The notes under the pieces were generated by a model. That model was given only the letters and a program-made list of their open reading frames with translations, was not told the origin of the DNA and searched no databases. Source: SAR116 cluster bacterium (GTDB taxonomy: Bacteria; Pseudomonadota; Alphaproteobacteria; Puniceispirillales; Puniceispirillaceae). From it: a stretch of DNA of 64,000 bases. The stretch lies in assembly GCA_004213025.1 (NCBI GenBank), contig SHBC01000002.1:1-64000 (forward strand), in the 5' to 3' direction. Shown piece by piece: positions 29,154-37,581 of the stretch (positions are counted from its first letter, which is position 1; each line of letters begins with the position of its first letter). A program made the position numbers and the translations under genes.

Positions 29154-30208
29154 GCCGCCGCGCCCCGCCGTTCGACAGCGATCATCTGCGCCAGGATCGA
29201 GACCGCGATCTCAGCCGGCGTCCTGGCACCGATATCCAGCCCCACGGGCCCATTGAGCCGCGCCAGATCGTCATCGGCAAAACCGGCCTCGCGCAGCCTG
29301 TCACACCGTGCCGCATGGGTGCGGCGTGACCCGAGGCAACCTATGTAGAATGCCCTGCTTGCCAGCGCCGCCTGCAGCCCCGGATCGTCGATCTTCGGGT
29401 CATGCGTCAGCGTTACGATGGCGGTGCGCTCATCAGGCTGCAATTCGGCCAGCGCCTCGTCAGGCCAGGCTGTCAGACGGGTGAGTCCGGGAAACCTGTC
29501 TTCCGTGCTGAACACGGCGCGCGGATCGATCACCGCAACATCATAGCCAGCCTGGCGCGCCATCGGCGCCAGGAACTGCGTGATATGAACCCCGCCAATG
29601 ACGACAAGCCGCCGTGGCGGGACATGCCGGAAGGTGAAAACCGATTCATCGCCGGACAGATCCGACGCTGGCCCAGCATCATCACCAGCATCACCATCAA
29701 CAGCATCAATCAGCGCGCCGGTCGTCGCATCAAGGGTCATGGCACCGGCCCGCCGCGCCGCCATGTCGTCGGCCAGCGCCGCAAGATCGCCCACCGGCAG
29801 GCCGTCTGCCGCCACCGGCGTGACAAGCACCGCGATCCGCCCACCGCATGACAGCCCCACTTCCCAGGCAGCAGCGTCGGCGACGCCGAAATCAAGCCGC
29901 TGACCCGTACCGGCAGCAAGCGAGTCCAACGCGGCATCTATCACCGCACCTTCAACGCAGCCGCCGGAGACAGAGCCTTCGACCGTCATGTCATCACGCA
30001 CAACCATCACACTGCCGACCGGGCGCGGCGATGACCCCCAGGTCTGGATGACAAGGGCAAGCGCCACGCCGTGCCCTGCCACAATCCACCGCTGTGCGGT
30101 CTGGATCAGGCTTGTATTCGTCATTGTTTCGGGGGTCATTGTTTCGGGGGTCATTGTCTCGGGGGCCATTGTTTCGGGGGTCTCACCCGTGGTTTCGATT
30201 GCGGTCAT
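29150..30208 (-). CDS. XdhC/CoxF family molybdoenzyme maturation factor
   Basis: A 352-aa protein. The XdhC N-terminal domain (VIQTWGSSPRPVGSVMVV, SVSGGCVEGAVI, LSCGGRIAVLV) is followed by a Rossmann domain (LVVIGGVHITQFLAPMA, IGCLGSRRTHAARCDRL, IGARTPAEIAVSI). XdhC proteins deliver sulfurated MCD/MPT cofactor to xanthine-oxidase-family enzymes, here presumably CoxL. The start at 30208 follows coxE by 10 bp. The N-terminus holds four ETM(A/T) blocks from a 15-bp array, each with an in-frame ATG, so translation could start at several sites; the conserved domain begins at MTNTSLIQTAQRW. Confidence 0.88.
   Translation of the reverse strand: MTAIETTGETPETMAPETMTPETMTPETMTNTSLIQTAQRWIVAGHGVALALVIQTWGSSPRPVGSVMVVRDDMTVEGSVSGGCVEGAVIDAALDSLAAGTGQRLDFGVADAAAWEVGLSCGGRIAVLVTPVAADGLPVGDLAALADDMAARRAGAMTLDATTGALIDAVDGDAGDDAGPASDLSGDESVFTFRHVPPRRLVVIGGVHITQFLAPMARQAGYDVAVIDPRAVFSTEDRFPGLTRLTAWPDEALAELQPDERTAIVTLTHDPKIDDPGLQAALASRAFYIGCLGSRRTHAARCDRLREAGFADDDLARLNGPVGLDIGARTPAEIAVSILAQMIAVERRGAAA
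30121..30180. repeat. 15-bp tandem repeat, 4 copies, in the xdhC N-terminus
   Basis: tcattgtttcggggg twice, tcattgtctcggggg, ccattgtttcggggg. On the coding strand each unit contains an in-frame ATG (PETMT / PETMA). Confidence 0.96.
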
Positions 30209-30218
30209 CGCTGTTCCT

Positions 30219-31511
30219 TCATGCCTCGGCCTGCACCGCGCGAAGCCGGTCACGCCATCCGTCAAGATCGCGATGGTGCCAGTTTGCCGGAAGATCGGTC
30301 CCGAGAACATTGGCAAGATCGGCCATGGACGACAGCGAATGGATCGGCACAAAGGCGTCGACATGCGGCAGGATCTGCTGAATTCCGGCGCTTCGCGGCT
30401 CAAACCCGTCAAAGCGCAGCAGCGGGTTCAGCCAGATCAGCCGCGAACAGGATTTGTGCAGCCGCTCAACCTCGAAGGCAAGGTTGCTGTCGCTGTCACG
30501 GTCCAGCCCGTCGGTGATCAGCAGGACAACGGCGCCCTGGCCAAGCACCCGGCGCGACCAGTCGCGGTTGAAGCTGGCTATGGCGCTGGAAATCCGTGTC
30601 CCGCCCGACCAGTCATCGACAAGAGACGAGACATTCCGCAGCGCGGCGTCCGGGTCGCGGCCGCGCATCTGGCGGGAAATATTGGTCAGACGGGTGCCGA
30701 ACAGAAAGCTGTGGACGATGCCGCGCCGCTGGGTCAGCGCATGGGTGAAACGAAGCAGCATCCGTGAATACCGCTCCATCGATCCGGAGATGTCGCAGAT
30801 CACGACAAGCGGGCGCGGGCGGCGGCGCGGCGTCTCGTGAATCGGCAAGGCAAGACCGCCATTGCGCGTCATCCGTCGCAGCGTCTGCCGGAAGGACAGG
30901 CGGCCCTTGCTGCGATGCGGCTGAAACCGGCGTGAAGGACGTTGCGGCAGCGGCAGCCGCATGGCGTCGATGGCGCGTTCGGCCTCGGCAATCTCGGCCG
31001 CCGACATCTGCTGGAAATCCATGCTGCGAAAATGCTCGTCCGCCGAGGAGGTCATCGACATGTCGATCTCGACGCGTTCGCTATCCTCGATATCGGTGAT
31101 TGGTGGCGGCGCTTCCGCGCGCAGCGCCTCATCAACGCGGCGCGCTGTCGGCGGCGTCTCCTCAGCCTCGCCATCACGCGCCAGCGTTGGCAGCAGAAGG
31201 TCGCGCATCTTTTCCATCAGCCGGGGATTGCGCCAGAAAATGTGAAAGGCCTGATCGAACAGCAACCGGTCCTCGGGCCGCTTCACAAGGCAGCTTGCCA
31301 GCGCGTGATAGAATTCATCACGATTGCCAAGATCGATCTCGCGGCTGGCCTCGACACAGTCCAGAACCGCGGCCGGCCCGACATCCATACCAGCGCGGCG
31401 CAGCGTCCGCACGAAATGGGTGATGTTCTCGGCAAGCTTCATGCCGCGCCATGTCCCGCGGCGGCGGCGCGGCGCCGGAAAGTCTATGACATTGGCAGGC
31501 GGCGGCATCAT
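30219..31511 (-). CDS. coxE: VWA-domain protein CoxE
   Basis: A 430-aa partner of the MoxR ATPase CoxD, needed in Oligotropha for maturation of CO dehydrogenase. An N-terminal CoxE-type helical region (ITHFVRTLRRAGMDVGPAAVLD) is followed by a C-terminal von Willebrand A domain with MIDAS DISGSMERYS, then GGTRISSAIASFN and LLITDGLDRD. Its ATG overlaps the coxD stop by 4 bp. Known family role: CoxD/CoxE build the copper-sulfur-molybdenum centre in form I enzymes; whether form II needs this is unproven. Confidence 0.92.
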   Translation of the reverse strand: MMPPPANVIDFPAPRRRRGTWRGMKLAENITHFVRTLRRAGMDVGPAAVLDCVEASREIDLGNRDEFYHALASCLVKRPEDRLLFDQAFHIFWRNPRLMEKMRDLLLPTLARDGEAEETPPTARRVDEALRAEAPPPITDIEDSERVEIDMSMTSSADEHFRSMDFQQMSAAEIAEAERAIDAMRLPLPQRPSRRFQPHRSKGRLSFRQTLRRMTRNGGLALPIHETPRRRPRPLVVICDISGSMERYSRMLLRFTHALTQRRGIVHSFLFGTRLTNISRQMRGRDPDAALRNVSSLVDDWSGGTRISSAIASFNRDWSRRVLGQGAVVLLITDGLDRDSDSNLAFEVERLHKSCSRLIWLNPLLRFDGFEPRSAGIQQILPHVDAFVPIHSLSSMADLANVLGTDLPANWHHRDLDGWRDRLRAVQAEA

Positions 31512-32431
31512 CCGGTTCGATATCCCGACATTTCGGCCTGCACCTCGGTCAGGATGCGCGCCGCCTCGGTGCCGGTGATCCGGGCGATGTCGTCCTGATA
31601 TTTCAACAGCACGCCCATCGTCGAATCGGCCTGGGCCGGATCAATGGCGACGCAGTCCAGTTCGACAAGCGCCTGCGCCCAGTCGATCGTCTCGGCAACA
31701 CCCGGGGCCTTGAACAGGTTCGCATCGCGAAGCTTGTGAACAAAACGTACCACCTGTTCGCTGAGATCGGCCGGCGCCTCGGGGGCGCGCCGTTTCAGGA
31801 TGGCAAGCTCATCCTCCAGCGAGGGATAATCGACCCAGTGATAGAAACAGCGGCGCTTCAGCGCATCATGGATCTCGCGCGTCCGGTTCGAGGTGATGAT
31901 GACGATTGGCGGCGTGGCGGCCTCGATTGTGCCGAATTCCGGGATTGTCACCTGCCAGTCCGACAGGATTTCCAGCAGATAAGCCTCAAAGGCCTCATCG
32001 GCGCGGTCCAGCTCGTCGATCAGCAGGACCGGCGCGCCGGCCTCGTCCGCGCGAAGCGCCTCGAGAAGCGGGCGTTCGATCAGGTTTTCCGCCGTGAAAA
32101 GATCGGCGCTCGACAGCTGGCCCTGACCGGCGCTCTGGATTTCCATCATCTGGCGGGCATAGTTCCATTCATAGGCGGCGGCGGCGATATCAAGTCCCTC
32201 ATAGCATTGCAGGCGAATCAGGTTCCGGCCGAGAAGCGCCGCCAGCGTCTTTGCCACCTCGGTCTTGCCAACGCCCGCCTCACCTTCAAGAAACAGGGGG
32301 CGCTGCCGGCGAAGGGCGAGAAACAGGCTCACCGCAAGCCCTTCGGACAGGATGTAATCCTGCGCCGCCATCTCCTCGGTCAGCGATAACACCGTCTTTG
32401 GCGTATCTGGCTTTGGCGTATCTGGGTTCAT
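31508..32431 (-). CDS. coxD: MoxR-family AAA+ ATPase CoxD
   Basis: A 307-aa AAA+ protein. It has Walker A EGEAGVGKTEVAKTL, Walker B VLLIDELDRADEAFEAYLLE, and sensor IITSNRTREIHDALKRR, which match CoxD-type MoxR ATPases. It works with CoxE as a chelatase-like remodelling pair, analogous to CobS/CobT elsewhere in this window. It is the first gene of the leftward maturation operon, divergent from coxS. The N-terminus PDTPKPDTPK is duplicated by a 15-bp repeat. Confidence 0.93.
   Translation of the reverse strand: MNPDTPKPDTPKTVLSLTEEMAAQDYILSEGLAVSLFLALRRQRPLFLEGEAGVGKTEVAKTLAALLGRNLIRLQCYEGLDIAAAAYEWNYARQMMEIQSAGQGQLSSADLFTAENLIERPLLEALRADEAGAPVLLIDELDRADEAFEAYLLEILSDWQVTIPEFGTIEAATPPIVIITSNRTREIHDALKRRCFYHWVDYPSLEDELAILKRRAPEAPADLSEQVVRFVHKLRDANLFKAPGVAETIDWAQALVELDCVAIDPAQADSTMGVLLKYQDDIARITGTEAARILTEVQAEMSGYRTG
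32396..32425. repeat. 15-bp perfect tandem repeat, 2 copies, at the coxD N-terminus
   Basis: ctttggcgtatctgg twice, encoding PDTPK-PDTPK in reverse, directly after the start codon (residues 3-12). Confidence 0.92.
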
Positions 32432-32650
32432 CGGGTCCTCCTTGCGCCGCCAGCCGGCGCGTCGCCATCAACACCACCACACTACACCCGCTTCACACGA
32501 TGGGGGCGAGACGATTTGCCACCACCGCTACACGGAATTGTGCACACAAAACTGTTTACATGATGTTTGCAAGAATGGACGATATTCAAGAGTGCGCTTG
32601 CAAATCTGTAAAGACTGCAAAGAACGCGCTGTGAAATGAGGAGGAATGGA
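32432..32650. promoter_or_regulatory. Divergent promoter region between coxD and coxS
   Basis: 219 bp with no gene. It must contain promoters for both the structural (coxSLM) and maturation (coxDE-xdhC-mob) operons. tgtttacatgatgtttgcaagaatgg in two parts near 32552-32577 is relatively AT-rich. A strong AGGAGG sits at 32639, eight bases before the coxS ATG. No operator palindrome stands out. Confidence 0.5.
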
Positions 32651-33118
32651 ATGACAACCGTAAGCCTTAGCTTGAACGGGAAGCAGGTCAGTGCAGATGT
32701 GCCTGACAACACGCTTCTCGTCAATTTCATCAGGGAAACGATGAGCATGACAGGCACGCATGTCGGCTGCGATACCAGCCAGTGCGGCGCCTGTGTGGTT
32801 CATGTGGATGGCGAATCCGTGAAATCCTGCACCATGCTGGCCGCCGCCGCCGAAGGGGCGAGCGTCACGACGATCGAGGGAATCGCGCCTGGGGACGGGC
32901 TGCACCCGATGCAGCAGGCCTTTCATGAGAATCACGGATTGCAGTGCGGTTTCTGCACGCCGGGGATGGTCATGGCCGCCATTGAACTCGTCAAGGACAA
33001 CCCGAACCCGAGCGAGACCGAAATTCGTGAGGGACTTGAAGGTAACATCTGCCGCTGTACCGGATACCACAATATTGTGAAGTCCGTTCAGGCCGGCGCT
33101 AGAATGATGGGAGAATAA
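32651..33118 (+). CDS. coxS: Small iron-sulfur subunit of form II CO-dehydrogenase-like enzyme
   Basis: A 155-aa xanthine-oxidase-family small subunit with two [2Fe-2S] clusters: plant-type ligands C40, C45, C48, C60 and C-terminal ligands C99, C102, C134, C136 ([17 protein letters not shown]). It passes electrons from the molybdenum centre to the FAD subunit. The start at 32651 is chosen over 32636 because of the AGGAGG spacing and the [10 protein letters not shown] family start. coxL follows after 3 bp. The S-L-M order is that of form II clusters. Confidence 0.96.
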   Translation: MTTVSLSLNGKQVSADVPDNTLLVNFIRETMSMTGTHVGCDTSQCGACVVHVDGESVKSCTMLAAAAEGASVTTIEGIAPGDGLHPMQQAFHENHGLQCGFCTPGMVMAAIELVKDNPNPSETEIREGLEGNICRCTGYHNIVKSVQAGARMMGE

Positions 33119-33121
33119 GAA

Positions 33122-35506
33122 ATGCCAGAGGGAAGCACCAAAGACGGTATCGGCGCCTCGCTGCGCCGCAAGGAAGACAAGCGGTTCCTGACCGGGTCCG
33201 GCCGTTACACGGCTGATATCACCCGTCCGGGCCAGCTCCACGTACATTTCATCCGCTCGGTCCATGCGCATGCCAACATCAAGGCCATCCGCACCGATGC
33301 CGCCGAGGCGGCCGAAGGTGTGGTTGCCATCTATACTGGCGAGCATGTCGCCGCTGATGGCATTGGCGGCCCGATCTGTGGCTGGGTTGTGACGAACCGT
33401 GACGGCTCGCCAACCAACGAGCCACCGCATCCGATCCTGGCGAATGGCACGGTGCGCTATGTCGGCGACCATGTCGTGGCGGTGATTGCCGAGACCCTCG
33501 AGCAGGCGATGAACGCCGCCGAGCTGGTCGAGATTGATTATGAGGTGCTGGCACCTGTTGTCGATCTGGCAAATGCCGAGTCCGGCGCGCAGCTTCACGA
33601 GAATGTGCCGAACAACATGTATTTCGACTTCGAACTCGGTGACGAGGCGGCGGCAACGGCGGCGCTTGATTCGGCGGCAACAATCGTCGAGCTGGAAGTG
33701 CGCAACAACCGGCTGATCCCGAATGCCATGGAGCCGCGGGCGGCGCTGGCGGAATATGATCCGATCGACGATGCCTATACGCTGTTCACGACCTCGCAGA
33801 ACCCGCATCTGACGCGGCTTGTGATCGGGGCCTTCATGCTCAGCATTCCGGAATCCAAACTCCGCGTCGTCGCGCCTGATGTCGGCGGCGGTTTCGGATC
33901 GAAGATCTATGTCTATCCCGAGGAGGCTGTCTGCACCTGGGCCAGCAAGAAGCTGAAGCGCCCGATCAAATGGACGGCCGACCGCACCGAGGCATTCCTC
34001 GCCGACGCGCATGGCCGGGACCATATCAACAAGATCCGGATGGGGCTCGACAAGGATAATCGGATCACCGGTCTGCGGGTCGATACACTTGCCAATCTTG
34101 GCGCGTATCTTGGCGCGTTTTCGGTGGTCACGCCGACAATACTTCACGCCCCGCTTCTGTCTGGCTGCTACCAGATCCCTGCCATCTACACCAATGTGAA
34201 AGGCATGGCGACGACGACCGCCCGCGTGGACGCCTATCGCGGCGCAGGTCGCCCCGAGGCCACCTACCTTCTGGAGAGGGTGATGGACACCGCGGCACGT
34301 CAGGTCGGCATGGACCCGGCCGAGTTCCGGCGTCTGAACTTCATCCCGAAGGACGCCTTCCCCTACCAGACACCGGTGGCACTGCAATATGACATCGGTG
34401 ACTATGAGCCGCCGCTGGACAAGGCGATGGAGATGATCGACTACAAGGGCTTTGAGGCCCGCCGTGCCGAGGCCGCCACGCGTGGCAAATATCGCGGCAT
34501 CGGCCTGTCGAGCTATATCGAGGCCTGCGGCATCGCACCGTCGGCGGTTGCCGGCGCGCTTGGCGCACGGGTCGGGCTGTATGAATCGGCAACGGTCCGG
34601 GTCGACCCGACCGGCACTGTCAATGTGTTCACCGGCTCGCATAGCCATGGCCAGGGCCATGACACCACCTTCGCCCAGATCGTCGCCGACAAGCTCGGCA
34701 TCGGTGTTAACAGCGTCGAGATCATCCATGGCGATTCGGACCGCATTCCGTTCGGCATGGGAACCTACGGCTCGCGCTCGCTTGCCGTTGGCGGCGCGGC
34801 CATCGCCAAGGCTGTCGACAAGGTGGTCGACAAGGCGAAGATCATCGCCGCGCATCTGATGGAGGCTGCCGATGCCGATGTGGTGTTTGCCGATGGCAAG
34901 TTCACCGTCGCCGGCACCGACACCGAGAAGGGATTTGGCGAGATCGCGCTGGCGGCCTATGTGCCGCATAATTATCCGCATGACCGGCTGGAGCCGGGAC
35001 TTGAGGAGACAGCGTTCTATGACCCGCTGAACTTCACCTACCCGTCGGGAACGCATATCGCCGAGGTCGAGATCGATCCATCAACAGGCGTTGTCGAGCT
35101 TGTCGACTGGGCCTGCTGTGATGATTTCGGCAATCTGATCAACCCGATGATTGTCGAGGGTCAGGTTCATGGCGGCATCGCCCAGGGGGTTGGCCAGGCG
35201 CTTCTGGAAAACGCCCATTATGACGAGACAGGCCAGCTGATCACGGCGTCCTACATGGATTACTGCATGCCGCGCGCCGATGATCTGCCGAATTTCAAGG
35301 TCGATTACACGGTGACTGCCTGTACGCATAATGATCTCGGGGTCAAGGGATGCGGCGAGGCCGGGGCCATTGCCTCGCCACCGGCGCTGATCAACGCCGT
35401 GATCGACGCGCTGGCGCCACTTGGCATCACCGACATGTCGATGCCGGCATCGCCCGAAAAGGTCTGGCGCGCGATCAATGACGCCCAGGCCGAAGCGGCA
35501 GAATAA
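33122..35506 (+). CDS. coxL: Molybdenum subunit of form II CO-dehydrogenase-like enzyme
   Basis: A 794-aa xanthine oxidase/aldehyde oxidase-family large subunit. The active-site loop is A371-Y-R-G-A-G-R377, the form II (putative) signature, not AYXCSFR with the copper-binding Cys of genuine form I CO dehydrogenase. Other signatures: [32 protein letters not shown] with the catalytic Glu at 746. Form II enzymes may oxidise CO poorly or act on other substrates, so CO use here is an open question. It lies in a coxSLM operon with MCD-cofactor and MoxR/VWA maturation genes opposite. Confidence 0.95.
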   Translation: MPEGSTKDGIGASLRRKEDKRFLTGSGRYTADITRPGQLHVHFIRSVHAHANIKAIRTDAAEAAEGVVAIYTGEHVAADGIGGPICGWVVTNRDGSPTNEPPHPILANGTVRYVGDHVVAVIAETLEQAMNAAELVEIDYEVLAPVVDLANAESGAQLHENVPNNMYFDFELGDEAAATAALDSAATIVELEVRNNRLIPNAMEPRAALAEYDPIDDAYTLFTTSQNPHLTRLVIGAFMLSIPESKLRVVAPDVGGGFGSKIYVYPEEAVCTWASKKLKRPIKWTADRTEAFLADAHGRDHINKIRMGLDKDNRITGLRVDTLANLGAYLGAFSVVTPTILHAPLLSGCYQIPAIYTNVKGMATTTARVDAYRGAGRPEATYLLERVMDTAARQVGMDPAEFRRLNFIPKDAFPYQTPVALQYDIGDYEPPLDKAMEMIDYKGFEARRAEAATRGKYRGIGLSSYIEACGIAPSAVAGALGARVGLYESATVRVDPTGTVNVFTGSHSHGQGHDTTFAQIVADKLGIGVNSVEIIHGDSDRIPFGMGTYGSRSLAVGGAAIAKAVDKVVDKAKIIAAHLMEAADADVVFADGKFTVAGTDTEKGFGEIALAAYVPHNYPHDRLEPGLEETAFYDPLNFTYPSGTHIAEVEIDPSTGVVELVDWACCDDFGNLINPMIVEGQVHGGIAQGVGQALLENAHYDETGQLITASYMDYCMPRADDLPNFKVDYTVTACTHNDLGVKGCGEAGAIASPPALINAVIDALAPLGITDMSMPASPEKVWRAINDAQAEAAE

Positions 35507-35517
35507 GGAGGACTATC

Positions 35518-36303
35518 ATGCATCACACAACCTATGTGAAAGCCAGCAGCGTCGATGACGCCACCGCGAAAATGGCTGATGGCGGCCAGCTTCTTGCCGG
35601 CGGCATGACGCTGATCCCGACGATGAAACAGCGGCTTGCCAGCCCCGAGATGGTGGTTGACCTTGCCGGTTGCGGACTCTCCGGGATCGAGGACAGGGGC
35701 GATTCGGTGCGGATCGGCGCGATGACACGGCATGCCGATGTGGCCGCGTCCGATCTTGTGCAGAGTGCCGTTCCGGCGCTGGCGGCGCTTGCCGGCGGCA
35801 TCGGCGACCGCCAGGTCCGCAATTGCGGCACCATCGGCGGGTCGGTGGCCAATAACGACCCGTCCGCCTGCTATCCGGCGGCGGTGCTTGGCCTTGGCGG
35901 CACTGTCCATACCAGCAAGCGCGATATCGCGGCCGATGAGTTCTTCACCGGCATGTTCGAGACGGCGCTTGATGAGGACGAGATGATCACCGCGGTCAGC
36001 TTTCCGAAAACCGGCAAGGCGGCCTATGTCAAATTCCCCAACCCGGCGTCACGCTACGCGATGGTCGGGGTGTTTGTCGCCAGCACCGGAGCCGGAACAC
36101 GCGTTGCCGTGACCGGCGCCGGCAGTGACGGTGTCTTCCGCCATGGCGAGATGGAGTCCGCGCTTGATAACAGCTTTGGCGCCGACTCGCTTGACGGGAT
36201 CGCCGTCGATGCCGATGAGATGATCAGCGATATCCACGCCTCTGGCGATTATCGCGCGCATCTCGTCCGCGAGATTGCGAAACGCGCGGTGGCTGCCTGC
36301 TGA
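35518..36303 (+). CDS. coxM: FAD-binding medium subunit of form II CO-dehydrogenase-like enzyme
   Basis: A 261-aa FAD subunit of the xanthine-oxidase family. FAD-binding motifs are LLAGGMTLIPTM and GTIGGSVANNDPSACYP, and GGIGDRQVRNCG precedes the second. It hands electrons to an acceptor, often the quinone pool. It is slightly shorter than form I CoxM (about 288 aa). RBS AAGGAGG precedes the ATG by 6-8 bases. It is last in the coxSLM operon, followed by a strong terminator. Confidence 0.95.
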   Translation: MHHTTYVKASSVDDATAKMADGGQLLAGGMTLIPTMKQRLASPEMVVDLAGCGLSGIEDRGDSVRIGAMTRHADVAASDLVQSAVPALAALAGGIGDRQVRNCGTIGGSVANNDPSACYPAAVLGLGGTVHTSKRDIAADEFFTGMFETALDEDEMITAVSFPKTGKAAYVKFPNPASRYAMVGVFVASTGAGTRVAVTGAGSDGVFRHGEMESALDNSFGADSLDGIAVDADEMISDIHASGDYRAHLVREIAKRAVAAC

Positions 36304-36319
36304 ACCTGGCGGAAAGCTG

Positions 36320-36349
36320 TTGAAATGACGGCAATTGAAATGACGAAGG
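36320..36349. repeat. 15-bp tandem repeat, 2 copies, directly after coxM
   Basis: ttgaaatgacggcaa and ttgaaatgacgaagg, between the coxM stop and its terminator hairpin. Confidence 0.8.
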
Positions 36350-36375
36350 GGCGGGACATCCCGCCCCTTTTTGTT
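36346..36375 (+). terminator. Rho-independent terminator of coxSLM
   Basis: A perfect 10-bp stem aaggggcggg / cccgcccctt with loop acat, followed by tttttgttt. It ends the rightward operon before the leftward tRNA gene. Confidence 0.93.
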
Positions 36376-36382
36376 TGCCACT

Positions 36383-36424
36383 ATCCGCTCTGGTCAATCC
36401 GCTCTGGTCAATCCGCTCGGGTCA
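36383..36424. repeat. 14-bp tandem repeat, 3 copies, 3' of tRNA-Gly
   Basis: atccgctctggtca twice exactly, then atccgctcgggtca. It starts 15 bp past the 3' end of the tRNA, in the stretch its precursor tail would occupy. Confidence 0.93.
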
Positions 36425-36439
36425 TGTTCTGGAAACTGG

Positions 36440-36512
36440 AGCGGGCGACGGGGTTCGAACCCGCGACCCCGAGCTTGGGAAGCTCGTGCTCTACCAACTG
36501 AGCTACACCCGC
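36440..36512 (-). tRNA. tRNA-Gly (anticodon CCC)
   Basis: A cloverleaf on the reverse strand. The acceptor stem GCGGGTG pairs with CGCCCGC (one G-U), the D arm is TAGCTCAGTTGGTAGAGCA, and the anticodon arm is GAGC-TTCCCAA-GCTC with anticodon CCC. The T arm is GCGGG-TTCGAAC-CCCGT-like and the discriminator is U. CCA is not encoded. 73 nt, reads GGG glycine codons. Confidence 0.97.
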
Positions 36513-36705
36513 ATGAGTGCCAGATTAGAGGTTGCGACGATGAAGGCAAGGTCTTTTGCCCGGCACGCCGGTCCAGCAGAAACAGGCCGGTGACGCCTAA
36601 CCTGTTGCCTTACCCGGCCTTTAACGCCATATAGGCTGAGGTGAAACGGCGTCTTGCGAGGGCGCCCCCGGACGATCGATTGCGCGGGCCATGACGAGGA
36701 ATGCG

Positions 36706-37368
36706 ATGACACCATACGATAACGGGACCGACAGGAACGGCTCCGACAGGAACGGCACCGGCAAGGCCGCCAAGCCGGCCAATGCACGGCAAGCAGCCGC
36801 GCGCCCAACGCGCGACGAGGCCGAGGCCGCCGTCGAGACATTGCTCCGCTGGATGGGCGAATCGCCAGCGCGCGAGGGGCTGGTCGACACACCGGCCCGG
36901 GTCGTGCGCGCCTGGGAGGAGTTCTGTTCCGGTTATGGTGAGGATCCCGCCGCGCTGCTGAACAGCACCTTCGAAGAGGTCGAGGGTTATGATGACATGG
37001 TGATGCTCCGCTCGATCCGCATGGAGAGCCATTGCGAACACCATCTCGTGCCGATCCTCGGCACCGCCCATATCGCCTATCTTCCCGACCAGCGCGTTGT
37101 CGGTATTTCAAAGCTGGCCCGCGTTCTGGACAGTTTCGCCCACCGCCTGCAGACACAGGAAACGCTGACCGCGCAGGTTGCCGACTGCATCCAGACGGCG
37201 CTGCAGCCGCGCGGGGTGGCGGTGCTAATCGACGCGCAGCATCAATGCATGACGACCCGCGGCGTTCACAAGCCGGATGTATCGATGGTCACGACCAGCT
37301 TCACCGGTGCCTTTCAGGATGACCGCGATCTTCGTGACAGGTTCCTCAGCGAGGCACGGCGCGGCTAG
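36706..37368 (+). CDS. folE: GTP cyclohydrolase I
   Basis: Converts GTP to 7,8-dihydroneopterin triphosphate, the first step of folate synthesis. 220 aa. Zinc ligands and active site lie in MESHCEHHLVPILG, GISKLARVLDSFAHRLQTQE, and QHQCMTTRGVHKP; all are intact for type IA. The start at 36706 has GAGG six bases upstream; 36691 is an alternative. The first 35 residues are poorly conserved, with TDRNG-SDRNG from a 15-bp duplication. The 190 bp between it and the tRNA gene hold nothing I recognise. Confidence 0.97.
   Translation: MTPYDNGTDRNGSDRNGTGKAAKPANARQAAARPTRDEAEAAVETLLRWMGESPAREGLVDTPARVVRAWEEFCSGYGEDPAALLNSTFEEVEGYDDMVMLRSIRMESHCEHHLVPILGTAHIAYLPDQRVVGISKLARVLDSFAHRLQTQETLTAQVADCIQTALQPRGVAVLIDAQHQCMTTRGVHKPDVSMVTTSFTGAFQDDRDLRDRFLSEARRG
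36727..36756. repeat. 15-bp tandem repeat, 2 copies, in the folE N-terminus
   Basis: accgacaggaacggc and tccgacaggaacggc, encoding TDRNG-SDRNG within residues 8-17. Confidence 0.92.
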
Positions 37369-37436
37369 CCAGCACCGGCCGCAGCGGGTTAACGACCGAC
37401 AGCGGCCACCACGGCGATCATTTCACCGCTCATCCC

Positions 37437-37491
37437 GGAATTATCTGGGAATTATCTGATAATTATCCGGCAATTACCCGGTAGTTATCTG
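37437..37491. repeat. 11-bp tandem repeat, 5 copies, between folE and trkH
   Basis: ggaattatctg twice, then ataattatccg, gcaattacccg and gtagttatctg with exact 11-bp spacing. It lies 91 bp upstream of the preferred trkH start. The 11-bp period is close to one DNA turn, so all copies face the same side of the helix. Confidence 0.93.
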
Positions 37492-37581
37492 GGCCTCCGA
37501 TTTTTTGTGTGACCTTGCGGGGTGATCGTCTATGCTTCCGGGAACTTGGCCCGCAAACTGGGAAAAACGGGTGCCCGAGAC

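Noticed and set aside
32528..35056. 842-aa open frame opposite coxS-coxL
   Set aside because: Antisense shadow of two well-supported subunits; no family resemblance.
37437..37491. Possible CRISPR array
   Set aside because: Units are 11 bp with no spacers; neither this nor any other array has repeat-spacer structure, and no cas genes are present.
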